Origin: a virus
Direction: 5' to 3' (one strand)
Virus record (IMG/VR): IMGVR_UViG_3300043399_000280
Span: 1-37,439 of that record
Length of the DNA stretch: 37,439 nucleotides
Part shown: one piece after another, positions 14,714 through 22,827 of the stretch
Numbering within the stretch: the first letter of the stretch is position 1
Layout of the letters: each line of letters opens with the position of its first letter
The notes under the pieces: generated by a model
The model's database searches: none
The model's input: only the letters and a program-made list of their open reading frames with translations
Told to the model about the DNA's origin: nothing
Program-made: the position numbers and the translations under genes

Positions 14714-15519
14714 TACCATCTCTCAATCTGTGTTGGTTGCCACATTATACTATAATCCTGATCGCGTCGCAACCTTGTGTCCACTTCGGCGACCCAATCG
14801 CGAGTTTCTGGATCAACATATTCTTCGGGTATTACTTCGTCCAGATACTCCAAATGCTCCGCTGGGGTTGGATGTGGGTCTTGGCGTATTTGGCTGCGTA
14901 GTTCATATGACTTTTCGGGGTTATTTAGAACATCCTCACTAACTTCGATTTTATTTTTGTACGGTCGACTCCACCAATCTTGTTTAAACACTACGTCATA
15001 CACACCGGGTTTGATACTGTGTATAGTGAGTGCATAATAAGGTAGTAGGTCCTCTACTAGTCCATAGTCATCGACCTTATCGTACTGTGCCGAATTAAGT
15101 ATGCCGTTCATTGACAAAAAGAAATAACGGCAACCTATGCTTTTTAGCAGTTGTTCTGTGCTGTAAATTGTAGCAAGGTCACGAATGTAGTAACCGCGCA
15201 CGTCGGCAAAGCGTTCTACCCATTCATGTGGGTAGTGCTTTTGTGTAAAGATATTGCCGGGAGTGATCCATTGATTTTTAACATAGCGGTCTTCGCGACA
15301 CACATTAGTCCACATTACACCTACTGTGTCTGTAGGTTTGATTTCGTTACGTAAGTGTGCTTCAACAATAGAGTTAGCAATATATTGATTGCCTGCGCCG
15401 GTACACCCCCAATTTTGAAACTCGTCAAAATTACGGGCTACAATATCCGCCCACGTAGGCCAGCGGTAGCGTGTAAAACTACAACCAAAGGCAAAGAATC
15501 TACGTTTTATCGAGCCCAC
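14713..15519 (-). CDS. SGNH-hydrolase-like protein 3
   Basis: A 268-residue protein. The N-terminal RRFFAFGCSFTRYRWPTWAD is block I with S in GCSFT; NWGCTGAGNQYIANSI gives the Gly and Asn blocks; TVGVMWTNVCREDRY follows. The C-terminal RQDPHPTPAEHLEYLDEVI holds a D-x-H-P block V. The GCSFT form is shared with 34177-34896. I use the GTG at 15519 because a GGGAGGA ribosome site sits four bases upstream; other starts at 15546 (TTG) are possible. The gene separates queE from a phosphoribosyltransferase. Confidence 0.75.
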   Translation of the reverse strand: MGSIKRRFFAFGCSFTRYRWPTWADIVARNFDEFQNWGCTGAGNQYIANSIVEAHLRNEIKPTDTVGVMWTNVCREDRYVKNQWITPGNIFTQKHYPHEWVERFADVRGYYIRDLATIYSTEQLLKSIGCRYFFLSMNGILNSAQYDKVDDYGLVEDLLPYYALTIHSIKPGVYDVVFKQDWWSRPYKNKIEVSEDVLNNPEKSYELRSQIRQDPHPTPAEHLEYLDEVIPEEYVDPETRDWVAEVDTRLRRDQDYSIMWQPTQIERW

Positions 15520-16058
15520 CAATCCTCCCAAGGAAATACAATCCAAACATCTTCGTTTGCTTTGTTTATTGTAACAGCAGAGTAATCAACAGTTAACTCT
15601 GAGTCACTAGATTCGTTATCGTATAGTGTAGCAATGCGAACATTGTTGTTCCAAATTTGATCCCAGGTGGCCTGACTGGTAGTACCTGCTGTGCTGGCTT
15701 GCCAATCTTGCTTAATCCAATTTAGTGTAGCACCTGAATCGTTGATATCGTCAACAATAAGAATCTTTGTGCGACGATGTTCTAACTGTGGAAAGCCGTT
15801 GGTTTCGATCATTTTCAGTTGTGTTGCATCTTCAGGAATCCAGCAGTTTGATTCGCAGTCAGGATTATCTCGTAAGGCAACTTTGAGTGTTGCCATTGGT
15901 ATGTTGTTTAAATATTGGCTAATTAGATTAGCAGGAGTTAATCCGCCACGAGTAATGCCCACAATGTAATCTGGCATCCATTGTGATTGATGCATTTGTC
16001 GAATAATTTCCTGCGTTTGATTCTCAACATCCTGCCAGGTTAAGTAGATTTTTTTCAT
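15507..16058 (-). CDS. Type I phosphoribosyltransferase, Gpt-like
   Basis: A 183-residue PRTase. Residues 99-111 (ILIVDDINDSGAT) are the PRPP-binding loop; residues 31-40 (YIVGITRGGL) are the strand and loop that hold pyrophosphate. The ending WIVFPWEDWW resembles the C-terminal aromatic segment of xanthine-guanine PRTases, which stacks on the purine. It would convert a free purine-like base to its nucleotide. Its place between queE and queD suggests a link to deazapurine or GTP supply, but the true substrate is unproven. Confidence 0.82.
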   Translation of the reverse strand: MKKIYLTWQDVENQTQEIIRQMHQSQWMPDYIVGITRGGLTPANLISQYLNNIPMATLKVALRDNPDCESNCWIPEDATQLKMIETNGFPQLEHRRTKILIVDDINDSGATLNWIKQDWQASTAGTTSQATWDQIWNNNVRIATLYDNESSDSELTVDYSAVTINKANEDVWIVFPWEDWWAR

Positions 16059-16834
16059 AGTTTTTTCGCTTTAACAAGTAAATGCCATCCTAGGTATTCG
16101 CGTACAGCTTGCCGCACTTCGTCGGGCATAGCAGCGAACCAAGGTTCTAGTTCGTAGTTGCCTTGTTTGTATTCTGCTACATTGTACATAAAACAATGAT
16201 CTTGGCGAATACGCTCTACATGCCAACGTGTGCCCAAAATGTCGATGATTTCGTCTTTGGTAAACGCTTGTGCATAAGGGCAACCTGCTTGCGCTTCGTA
16301 TTGATCGAGGCCCTTTTGTATCATAGCCATTTTCCACGAGTTCTTAGCATATACCATAAAGCGGAATTCACCGCCGGTGTTTAGCACATTGTAGACGTTG
16401 TCGATGATTTTCGACATGTCTGGGTAGTGATGGATAACACCATAACTATAAACTAGATCGAATTTACCTAATGCGCTAACTGCATCATGGTTGCTGGCAT
16501 CGATATTGTGAAATTCGCCTTCTAAGTCTAATAATTTAAAACGATCGCGGGCAATGCCAACGCTTTCGCTGCTAAGATCAATGCCCACATACTCTGCACC
16601 GTTTTTAGCAAACTCTTCGGCATCTGATCCAATACCCGATCCAATCTCTAACACACGACGACCTTGCCATAAATGGAATCCAGCAAATTCACGAATATGT
16701 GGTTCTACATGATAACGGCGTTCTGAAATTTCTGCAAAAAATTCAGGCGTACCCGGTTCCGACCGCCCGTGTCTAATATTACACGGTTGACGATTCCAGT
16801 ATTGTTTTATACGATCAATTAGGTGCTGGTCCAT
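16055..16834 (-). CDS. Class I SAM-dependent methyltransferase
   Basis: A 259-residue Rossmann methyltransferase. Residues 61-71 (VLEIGSGIGSD) form motif I, D86 in YVGIDLS binds the SAM ribose, D112 in HNIDAS is motif III, and FDLVYSYGVIHHYPDM (125-140) is motif IV of the UbiE/Methyltransf_11 group. The N-terminal QYWNRQPCNIRH lead is known to me from phage and O-antigen methyltransferases. Start at the ATG at 16834, with AAGG upstream; it overlaps the end of the GT2-like gene by 20 bases. Substrate is probably a sugar or a small molecule. Confidence 0.82.
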   Translation of the reverse strand: MDQHLIDRIKQYWNRQPCNIRHGRSEPGTPEFFAEISERRYHVEPHIREFAGFHLWQGRRVLEIGSGIGSDAEEFAKNGAEYVGIDLSSESVGIARDRFKLLDLEGEFHNIDASNHDAVSALGKFDLVYSYGVIHHYPDMSKIIDNVYNVLNTGGEFRFMVYAKNSWKMAMIQKGLDQYEAQAGCPYAQAFTKDEIIDILGTRWHVERIRQDHCFMYNVAEYKQGNYELEPWFAAMPDEVRQAVREYLGWHLLVKAKKL

Positions 16835-17711
16835 AGTTTGCCTTAGGTTTTGATTTTGGATCAATAAATGCTAGTTGTTGGTTAGGGTCAAATTCTGGGC
16901 TCATCATTTTTGCCCAAGGATCTTGTTTTCCTGCGCACACATCTTTGAACCAAGTTAAATCGTATCCTTGTGTTTGTAAAAACCAAGCAAGACGATTGGC
17001 GTCATCAAATCTGCGCCTACGCCAGTTTACATGATTAAAATCTCGAGGATCGGTGTGATTGTTTTCGAACATAATGCGTTCGTTGTAAGTGTCATCTTTG
17101 TTATTACCAGTTAAATCATGGCGATCGTGTAAGACTTCAACATTGATATTTTCCATGATATCTAACATATAACTCATTTGACTAATCCATGCATCGGAAA
17201 TTTGATGCGGGCTTAGGTAACCAAAAAACAAGTACCATTCTCGAGGAACAACTGGGAAAATAGCATAAGGATGTGAGTTATGTGTAGGCATGCGTAAGCA
17301 TTTAAACTTACCGTTGTGTTGAGAAATTTTTGTATCCCATCCTGATGTTTTCATAATTGCATCATCATTCCAAAAGCACAACCAATGTGCGTTGGCAAAT
17401 CCTGCTAGTTTGCTAACATACTCGTTTAAACGAGCGTAGCCTAATCGTGGAAATTCTAGAGCTTGCCAGGATATACCTGCTGCTGCTACTTTTGGACCGA
17501 TGTGCTCAACGAAATAATCTAAACTGCTGCGATCGTCATCGTCGAATCCCAATAATATTTGAACTTTTTCTGGGACGTCAACATTGTTAACTAAGCTCAT
17601 AACACTTGTTTCTAGTGCAGTAGTGCGCCCACGTGTAGGCAGTAAAACTGCCACATCAAACTTAACTGGTTCGAGTACGGGAATTGTTCCGGGAGTGATT
17701 TGATTAGACAT
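16815..17711 (-). CDS. GT2-like glycosyltransferase
   Basis: A 298-residue protein with a GT-A-like layout. FDVAVLLPTRGRTTALETS (residues 18-36) is the nucleotide-sugar strand of family 2 enzymes; LLGFDDDDRSSL (53-64) and FWNDDAIM (113-120) are DxD-like acidic clusters that would hold Mn and UDP. A late KDDTYNERIMFEN stretch may carry the catalytic base. Donor and acceptor are unknown. The TAATG overlap with queD places the ATG at 17711; an upstream in-frame start at 17756 lies within queD and is rejected. Confidence 0.72.
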   Translation of the reverse strand: MSNQITPGTIPVLEPVKFDVAVLLPTRGRTTALETSVMSLVNNVDVPEKVQILLGFDDDDRSSLDYFVEHIGPKVAAAGISWQALEFPRLGYARLNEYVSKLAGFANAHWLCFWNDDAIMKTSGWDTKISQHNGKFKCLRMPTHNSHPYAIFPVVPREWYLFFGYLSPHQISDAWISQMSYMLDIMENINVEVLHDRHDLTGNNKDDTYNERIMFENNHTDPRDFNHVNWRRRRFDDANRLAWFLQTQGYDLTWFKDVCAGKQDPWAKMMSPEFDPNQQLAFIDPKSKPKANYGPAPN

Positions 17712-18280
17712 TACCGATCCATGTAATAAACAGAGCGTGACTTGGGTGTTTCCCACCAGTCAATATGGTGCACACGCACACCTAGTTTACGCATTTTTAC
17801 TTCAACGAGTTCTGCCATCCAAGCAGATAAACGCTCACTAGTAGGCACAAAATTAACAACCATAAACCCTTCATAATATTCATATTCAGGCGTGTTCTCG
17901 GTAAGGTCTGAGAGATCCAAGTGCCAACCGGCAATATAATCAGTGTCAGGAACCATAACAGGAACCAAAGCACGTTCGCCAACGATTTGTCCATATAGTG
18001 GGTCTGCCTTGTCAATAATAAATTGGTGATCAATGTAAGTGTTGATCCATTTCTTTAGCCACTCTAAGTGGCGGAAGTCTGTGACCATGCCAGTTTTGTC
18101 AAGACTGTTAGCACCTTCACCTGCACGATTAGGTTCAAGAAATACTTGCATCTTGCCTTCGTGTCCATGTAAATGGCGACATGCACACTTTAAGTCAGCA
18201 GCATACTTACCGTTTAGTTCTTGCGTCCAGACTCTGTGCCCGTAGCAAAACTCGAAGGTCTTATCTATGATCCATGACAT
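17711..18280 (-). CDS. queD: 6-carboxytetrahydropterin synthase QueD
   Basis: A 189-residue QueD/PTPS enzyme that turns dihydroneopterin triphosphate into CPH4, the second step of 7-deazaguanine synthesis. Zinc ligands are visible: H15 (YGHRVW) and H38/H40 in CRHLHGHEG. C34, the catalytic thiol, sits four residues before H38 as in E. coli QueD. GMVTDFRHLE (64-73), DH at 84-85, PTSE and the final WWETPKS glutamate complete the set. It is longer than E. coli QueD (about 120 residues) because of an insertion between DH and PTSE. An AAAGGC ribosome site precedes the ATG. Confidence 0.92.
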   Translation of the reverse strand: MSWIIDKTFEFCYGHRVWTQELNGKYAADLKCACRHLHGHEGKMQVFLEPNRAGEGANSLDKTGMVTDFRHLEWLKKWINTYIDHQFIIDKADPLYGQIVGERALVPVMVPDTDYIAGWHLDLSDLTENTPEYEYYEGFMVVNFVPTSERLSAWMAELVEVKMRKLGVRVHHIDWWETPKSRSVYYMDR

Positions 18281-18281
18281 A

Positions 18282-18482
18282 TTATAGTGCCTTTAGTAAA
18301 TTTTCGCGGCTGTCTTTGTGACAGTATTCGTCAATGCCATTGTGCGTTCTGAGAAACACATAATCGTTGCCTAATTCATTGAGATAACTTTCGAGCCCTT
18401 CTTTTTTAATTAAAGTAAGACTCGGGCCATCGCCGCTATGTCGAAATAAACTAATATCTGTGTTTTGTGGTTGCTGATTCAT
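18282..18482 (-). CDS. Hypothetical small phage protein
   Basis: A 66-residue protein with SLTLIKKEGLESYLNELGNDY and VFLRTHNGIDEYCHKDSR stretches, suggesting one helix and a strand pair. It has no recognised domain. The start overlaps the upstream stop as ATGA. It lies directly before queD, whose ATG follows its stop by one base. Confidence 0.6.
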   Translation of the reverse strand: MNQQPQNTDISLFRHSGDGPSLTLIKKEGLESYLNELGNDYVFLRTHNGIDEYCHKDSRENLLKAL

Positions 18483-18694
18483 TGTTCTTCCTTTTTAGGT
18501 TCTTCTTTCTTGGGTTCTTCTGGACATTGTAGTGTTTCGCGTGGACAACGTACCATAGACCCATCACGTGTATCCATACGCACTATGCTTTGATCTACTG
18601 GATCAAATAGAAACATAAACCTACCGTTGTCCACAGCAGGCATTGCTACTTGGTATCCTAGCAATATCGCTACAAGTGCGTCAAGTATTATCAC
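18479..18694 (-). CDS. Small membrane-anchored or exported protein
   Basis: A 71-residue protein. Residues 1-20 (MIILDALVAILLGYQVAMPA) are hydrophobic and could be a signal anchor or signal peptide. A folded part follows (RFMFLFDPVDQSIVRMDTRDG, SMVRCPRETLQC), then a low-complexity PKKEEPKKEE tail. The start is a GTG at 18694, inside the end of the HIT-like gene. The two cysteines might form a disulfide if exported. Function unknown. Confidence 0.6.
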   Translation of the reverse strand: MIILDALVAILLGYQVAMPAVDNGRFMFLFDPVDQSIVRMDTRDGSMVRCPRETLQCPEEPKKEEPKKEEQ

Positions 18695-19058
18695 AGTGAT
18701 AATTTCCTCGACCCGGTATCACATTACGCACACCACCAGTTGGATCCTCTGTGTCTCCATTGCGTCTTGGAATTAAGTGTACGTGCGGATACATTACTGT
18801 TTGCCCAGCAGCAGGTCCGCGATTAAGTCCGACATTGTAACCATCACAAATACCTGCGGCCAACGCCTGTTCTCCACGAATAACAGCACTGGCCAGTGCA
18901 TCGCATACTCGTAGTGCACTATCGTCAGTGGGCACAAATAGCATGTGACCTGGTGTTACAGGATAACGGTCTAAGTAGATCTTAACATTGATGTCTTCGT
19001 CAACAAGATTATCCCACGGAGCAATGCCTTCGGCTTGTGCTTCTTCAAGAGTTTTCAT
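18681..19058 (-). CDS. HIT-family-like nucleotide-binding protein
   Basis: A 125-residue histidine-triad protein. TPGHMLFVPTDD (35-46) is the strand after the first helix; NVGLNRGPAAGQTVMYPHVHLIPRR (76-99) is the HIT loop. Here the motif is Y-P-H92-V-H94-L-I-P, so the first histidine of the usual H-x-H-x-H triad is a tyrosine. HIT enzymes cut nucleoside phosphoramidates and dinucleotides. H92 could still be the nucleophile, but activity is uncertain. The start is TAATG-coupled. Confidence 0.78.
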   Translation of the reverse strand: MKTLEEAQAEGIAPWDNLVDEDINVKIYLDRYPVTPGHMLFVPTDDSALRVCDALASAVIRGEQALAAGICDGYNVGLNRGPAAGQTVMYPHVHLIPRRNGDTEDPTGGVRNVIPGRGNYHCDNT

Positions 19059-19222
19059 TACTCGACTCCAATGTCTCTAAGTTGTGCAGTACCATTTAGT
19101 AGTACTACAACTCCGCCACCGGCTAACTCTACTACTGTGTTATCTCGGCTAGTGTAACCGATAAAATATCCTTCGATCCATTCTTCGGCTATTGGATCAT
19201 AATATTCAATTAGTTTTCTCAT
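19058..19222 (-). CDS. Hypothetical small protein
   Basis: A 54-residue protein: MRKLIEYYDPIAEEWIEGYF, then strands NTVVELAGGGVVVLLNG, resembling a small SH3-like barrel. The ATG at 19222 has AAAGGT upstream and overlaps the stop of 19222-19389 as TAATG. A longer reading to 19288 would overlap that gene and is rejected. Confidence 0.6.
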   Translation of the reverse strand: MRKLIEYYDPIAEEWIEGYFIGYTSRDNTVVELAGGGVVVLLNGTAQLRDIGVE

Positions 19223-19389
19223 TATTCGATTACCTTTGATCTTAGTTCTTTGATTTCTTCTATGGCAGCAAGATATAATGCTCTCCACGGGTCACCATAG
19301 TTTACCGCGTTTTCTAACACCGGAACAATATCCTGAGATCTAATATCTGCGACTCGTTGATCTAATTCTTGTTGACTTAATTTTTTCAT
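19222..19389 (-). CDS. 55-residue hypothetical protein
   Basis: A short gene between folE and 19058-19222, coupled at both ends: its ATG at 19389 overlaps the folE stop as ATGA and its TAA overlaps the next ATG. The product is helical, with SQQELDQRVADIRSQ and ALYLAAIEEIKELRSK. Function unknown. Confidence 0.65.
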   Translation of the reverse strand: MKKLSQQELDQRVADIRSQDIVPVLENAVNYGDPWRALYLAAIEEIKELRSKVIE

Positions 19390-20105
19390 CGCGGTGCAAA
19401 CTCCTGTTGTAGTTTGATATTGTCCATAAACTCTTTTTTAACACTTGGATCTGTTTTAAACGCACCGTGTAGTACAGTTGTTTGTGTTAAACTCGAATGT
19501 GCCATAATGCCACGGTTTTCGCAGCAGCCATGTGTTGCTTGAATATACACGCCTACATCTTGTGCGTCTGTGGCCTTCATGATTTCACGTGCAATGTCGT
19601 TGGCTAATTCTTCTTGAAGTGTTCCGCGACGAGCGCACCACTGAGCGATTCGTGTGTACTTAGAAAGACCGATAAGTTTACCAGCCGCGATAATTCCGAT
19701 ATAGGCAACCCCAGATACAGGTTGATGATGATGGCTACACATACTACGTAACTCGCTGCGAACTACGAGCATGCCTGAATAGCGGTCGTCAGAATCGTTT
19801 GGAAAAGCAGTTGCACTTGGTCTTGGGTCATATCTACCTGCCATGATTTCGTTAAAGTACATTTTAGCCAGTCGGCGTGCGGTGCCGTGGCTGTTAGGAT
19901 CGTTGTGGCGATCAATTAGTAGTGCATCGAGTACGCCTTCAAATGCTTCGGTGGCTTCGTTGATTAGTAGTTCTTTGTCGCCAGGTTGCAAGTAATCGCT
20001 GACATTATCGCCGGCCCAAAAGCGTTTTCCGTCGCGCTTCATTGCTGCACGGATGCTGCCAGAAATGCCAGCAACTTCGTGATCTTGATTGTTTTTATTT
20101 GTCAA
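19386..20105 (-). CDS. folE: GTP cyclohydrolase I FolE
   Basis: A 239-residue FolE that converts GTP to dihydroneopterin triphosphate, the first step of 7-deazaguanine synthesis. Zinc ligands are C123 and H126 (SMCSHHHQPVSG) and C194 (HGCCENRG); substrate residues lie in IGLSKYTRIAQW and RRGTLQEEL. The N-terminal 25 residues are variable. I chose the TTG at 20105: it is preceded by GGAGA with good spacing and a promoter 45 bases upstream, and the next ATG is inside the folded part. It feeds QueD and QueE downstream on the same transcript. Confidence 0.93.
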   Translation of the reverse strand: MTNKNNQDHEVAGISGSIRAAMKRDGKRFWAGDNVSDYLQPGDKELLINEATEAFEGVLDALLIDRHNDPNSHGTARRLAKMYFNEIMAGRYDPRPSATAFPNDSDDRYSGMLVVRSELRSMCSHHHQPVSGVAYIGIIAAGKLIGLSKYTRIAQWCARRGTLQEELANDIAREIMKATDAQDVGVYIQATHGCCENRGIMAHSSLTQTTVLHGAFKTDPSVKKEFMDNIKLQQEFAPR

Positions 20106-20148
20106 ATTATTTCTCCGAGTTAGGGTCGAGGATGACCAGTCATATTGT

Positions 20149-20177
20149 ATTGTAAGTGATATTTAGGCCGCTGTCAA
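20149..20177 (-). promoter_or_regulatory. Sigma70-like promoter for folE
   Basis: On the minus strand a perfect TTGACA at 20172-20177 is followed after exactly 17 bases by TACAAT at 20149-20154. A second TACAAT overlaps it at 20144-20149. A small TGAC-N2-GTCA inverted repeat at 20133-20142 lies near the expected start point and could be an operator. It would drive folE, the microproteins, queD and queE as one unit. Confidence 0.75.
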
Positions 20178-20190
20178 CGGTTATGTAAAT

Positions 20191-20556
20191 TCACTGGCTC
20201 AAATGATCTTTTTTGATTTCGCGCACTGGGCAATCGAGCTTCTCGGCCATGGCATTTTTGAGCTTTACACGTTGGTTATTCAAATTACGAATTGCGATTG
20301 CTCTGCGTCCGATTTCTTCTAAACTATGTTTGTGTTCAAGGCCTGATTTTAGATCCGATTCTAAATTCCAGATTTCGTTGTGTATGGCTTTTATCTGGTT
20401 AAACTCTTCGGCAACTAAACTAAGATTGAGCTTACTAGACTGTTGTACATACCAGTTGAGTTCGGTCTGGTTTGCACCTGTGCGCTCAAACTTGATTTCG
20501 GCAATAGCCAAGCGATCAAGTAGTTCAATGATTGGGAATATTGGTAAAGTAGTCAT
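20191..20556 (-). CDS. DUF6165-like protein
   Basis: A 121-residue helical protein. ELLDRLAIAEIKFER near the N-terminus, NEIWNLESDL in the middle and AIRNLNNQRVKLKNAM near the end match the layout of DUF6165 proteins, which usually have ELIDRITILEIK, an I-W-x-x-E pair and a NDxRxxxK block. DUF6165 is often found in lipopolysaccharide gene clusters, but its job is unknown. Here it heads a glycan-related gene block, which agrees with that. Its ATG overlaps the next stop as ATGA. Confidence 0.65.
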   Translation of the reverse strand: MTTLPIFPIIELLDRLAIAEIKFERTGANQTELNWYVQQSSKLNLSLVAEEFNQIKAIHNEIWNLESDLKSGLEHKHSLEEIGRRAIAIRNLNNQRVKLKNAMAEKLDCPVREIKKDHLSQ

Positions 20557-21200
20557 ATGGTTTTATAAATTAGTTCTGCCCAAAGGCTGTGCCCGTGGTC
20601 GTTAAAATGCATGTTGTTTTCGTTGATAAAAACTTTGTTGTCTATAATAAATTCTAATGCTGTTGCTACCCCAGTAACATCAAGATCCTTTATACTTAAT
20701 TTGCTGAAGAAAAACGGTATGTATTTTCCAGCACATGTTAATTTTACACTATCGTAATAACTTTGTAAATGGCATTGTTGTTCAAAGTCGCTGTAGTAGT
20801 CTCTGAACCAAACATCAAAAAAGTCTTTGCCTGTGGATTTTGGTGCAAGTGTTTTCCATTTGTGTTGGCTATCACCTGTGGGATTAAAACTTCGAAAAAG
20901 CAATTGGTTACCAACTTGATATTGCAATCCATTATCTAGCGCAGCAATGTGATTTGTATTTTCGTGATCGTAAACAAATGATTTTCTACTAGGATGCGTC
21001 CAGCCGACAATTACAATATCATCATGGTTGATTTTGTTTTTAACCGACAAATACGAACTGTAAATGTAAAAGTTGTCAGCAGCAACTTGAGCTAAATTTA
21101 TATAATCGGTATTGAGTTTTTTAGCAAGTTTGCATACCCAACCCTGTTCTTCGGATAGATCGCATGCGGTACTCAAACTGTCACCGAAAATATAAAGCAT
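20553..21200 (-). CDS. SGNH-hydrolase-like protein 4
   Basis: A 215-residue protein. MLYIFGDSLSTACD is a clear GDSL block I; NLAQVAADNFYIYSSY gives blocks II and III with Asn; DDIVIVGWTHPSRKS is the strand after. The C-terminal INENNMHFNDHGHSLWAELI has histidine in the block V place with N before it. Between these lies an insertion of about 100 residues. It is AT-rich in appearance. The start is TAATG-coupled to the radical SAM gene upstream. Confidence 0.75.
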   Translation of the reverse strand: MLYIFGDSLSTACDLSEEQGWVCKLAKKLNTDYINLAQVAADNFYIYSSYLSVKNKINHDDIVIVGWTHPSRKSFVYDHENTNHIAALDNGLQYQVGNQLLFRSFNPTGDSQHKWKTLAPKSTGKDFFDVWFRDYYSDFEQQCHLQSYYDSVKLTCAGKYIPFFFSKLSIKDLDVTGVATALEFIIDNKVFINENNMHFNDHGHSLWAELIYKTI

Positions 21201-22231
21201 TATAGATATAAAGTTTCGATACTCTTAGGATTATCTAAGATGTTTTGTATTTGAATATTATTGATATTCGGCCGACAAGGTTGGCAAAACTCTACTCTTG
21301 TTTTGTTGTAGATTTCGTGGTGTCGTTCTGACATCCATAAATCTCTAAAGTCTCCGTGATCCCAAGATCCTAGTTCAAATTGTGGATTACCTTTGCCTTC
21401 GCAACAAATATAAATTTTGCCATCAGCACAAAATACAGGAAAGTGATACATTTGGTGACATTTTTTATAGTTTCGAGGTAGCACTTTGTTTGTGTTGACC
21501 CAGTAAGGAAGTTGGTAATGTTCGCTGAGTTCTTTAAGTCGGTTCAAAGTTTCTTCCGTGATGTCGTAGGCTTGATTATTAATAATTACAGGTCTGAAGT
21601 ACAGCATACGACCACCTAATTTTTTAACCAACGCAAACAAGTCATTCATTGCTTCATGATTATCGTTTAACGGATTAATCAAGCATTTAAAATCTACATT
21701 AACCCCAACATCAATTAGATTACGAGCATTGTTGATGACTCGATTAAACAAACTTTTAGCAGTTAAACTACGGCGTATTTGTTCGTACAGGTCTTCGGTA
21801 CCTGCATCAATGTCAATTCCGATCCAGGCAATCTTTTTCAATTTCTCAACAACAATGCTGTCTAAGAGTTTATCCAGATTACTGCCGTTAGTAGTAATGC
21901 TGGTCAAAAACCCTAAGTCGATTGTATGCTCAATTACATGTTCGTAGCCAACAAGTACAGTAGGTTCGCCGCCACCAGGGTAAGTGATAGTGTGTGTAGT
22001 TCCATAGCTATTGGGCGTATGGCTACGCCACGATGCTAATTTGTCTAGTAAGCTAATGTATTCGACGTATTTTTTCTGCACAGGTTTGTTAGCACGAAAT
22101 TCTGCGCTATTACAATAAAAGCAGTCTTGATTACAAACGTTAGTCAAATCAATATCTACTTGTGCAGGCAATAATTTCATTGTGTCTTTATTTGACATCC
22201 AGTGAACTAATTCGGCATATTGATATGTCAT
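21200..22231 (-). CDS. Radical SAM/SPASM enzyme
   Basis: A 343-residue radical SAM protein. The cluster motif is C33-x3-C37-x2-C40 (CNQDCFYC). ITYPGGGEPTVL is the SAM-binding GGEP motif. The C-terminus has SPASM-type cysteines: CHQMYHFPVFCADGKIYICC and FCQPC, enough for one auxiliary cluster. SPASM proteins modify peptides or act on sugars such as in aminoglycoside and teichoic-type pathways. Here it is coupled by ATGA to a DegT-like protein, which points to sugar chemistry, but a peptide target is possible. Confidence 0.85.
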   Translation of the reverse strand: MTYQYAELVHWMSNKDTMKLLPAQVDIDLTNVCNQDCFYCNSAEFRANKPVQKKYVEYISLLDKLASWRSHTPNSYGTTHTITYPGGGEPTVLVGYEHVIEHTIDLGFLTSITTNGSNLDKLLDSIVVEKLKKIAWIGIDIDAGTEDLYEQIRRSLTAKSLFNRVINNARNLIDVGVNVDFKCLINPLNDNHEAMNDLFALVKKLGGRMLYFRPVIINNQAYDITEETLNRLKELSEHYQLPYWVNTNKVLPRNYKKCHQMYHFPVFCADGKIYICCEGKGNPQFELGSWDHGDFRDLWMSERHHEIYNKTRVEFCQPCRPNINNIQIQNILDNPKSIETLYL

Positions 22232-22809
22232 GGTATAATAGTAATCTTTCTACAGTCTGGATAACTTACGTATTTTGGCTCTTTGTCAACAGATGGTAAC
22301 AGCTCTAAACATCGTTGAGCTTCTTCTATGGTTGGGCGGTAGTGATAACCAGTTCTAAAAACTTGCTGGTCTTGCCAGGGACTAATGGTTAGATCTCGCC
22401 CGTCGTAGCGCATTGCACTTAGCGCACGATAGTCGTCTAGGTTATCCATTAGTATAGCACCCCCTCGTCCTGCATCCAAAGGTTTGCTGTAGCCAAAACT
22501 CAGGCACTGAAGTTGCCCTGGGCGGTACATGCCTCGCCGTAACAAACGAGCACTATCCCAAATTCGTGTACCTTGAAATTGGTATTCCCCAACCCACTTG
22601 GGAATGTCGAGCATGACTGCACGTACCCCAAGTCTGTGCATTAATTGAGGAATACTTAAATAGGTGTAAGCAGGGTAAGCACAAATAGTTACTTGGTCGT
22701 ATCTGAAACACAATTCAATAGCGTGGGTGCAGCAATCAGTCATAACAGCATAGCGAGCACCGGTGTGCTCGGCTAATGCACGTTCAAATTCGAAAATTTT
22801 ATCAAACAT
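22228..22809 (-). CDS. Short DegT/DnrJ/EryC1-like aminotransferase
   Basis: A 193-residue PLP-fold protein, about half the usual 370. It keeps EHTGARYAVMTDCCTHAIEL near the N-terminus (cofactor phosphate region), IWDSARLL (Asp for the PLP ring) and LSFGYSKPLDAGRGGAI, with a Lys in the catalytic position. The C-terminal half of the fold is missing, and the gene ends cleanly in an ATGA overlap, so this is a reduced form, not an obvious frameshift. It may act as a sugar aminotransferase or a sugar-binding partner of the SPASM enzyme. The ATG at 22809 has GAGG upstream; one at 22824 is less likely. Confidence 0.75.
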   Translation of the reverse strand: MFDKIFEFERALAEHTGARYAVMTDCCTHAIELCFRYDQVTICAYPAYTYLSIPQLMHRLGVRAVMLDIPKWVGEYQFQGTRIWDSARLLRRGMYRPGQLQCLSFGYSKPLDAGRGGAILMDNLDDYRALSAMRYDGRDLTISPWQDQQVFRTGYHYRPTIEEAQRCLELLPSVDKEPKYVSYPDCRKITIIP

Positions 22810-22827
22810 TGTGAGCCTCAGCATTAA

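Noticed and set aside
22228-22809. Frameshift as the reason for the short DegT-like protein
   Set aside because: The gene ends in an ATGA overlap with a well-conserved radical SAM gene and no leftover DegT C-terminal half is visible nearby in other frames.
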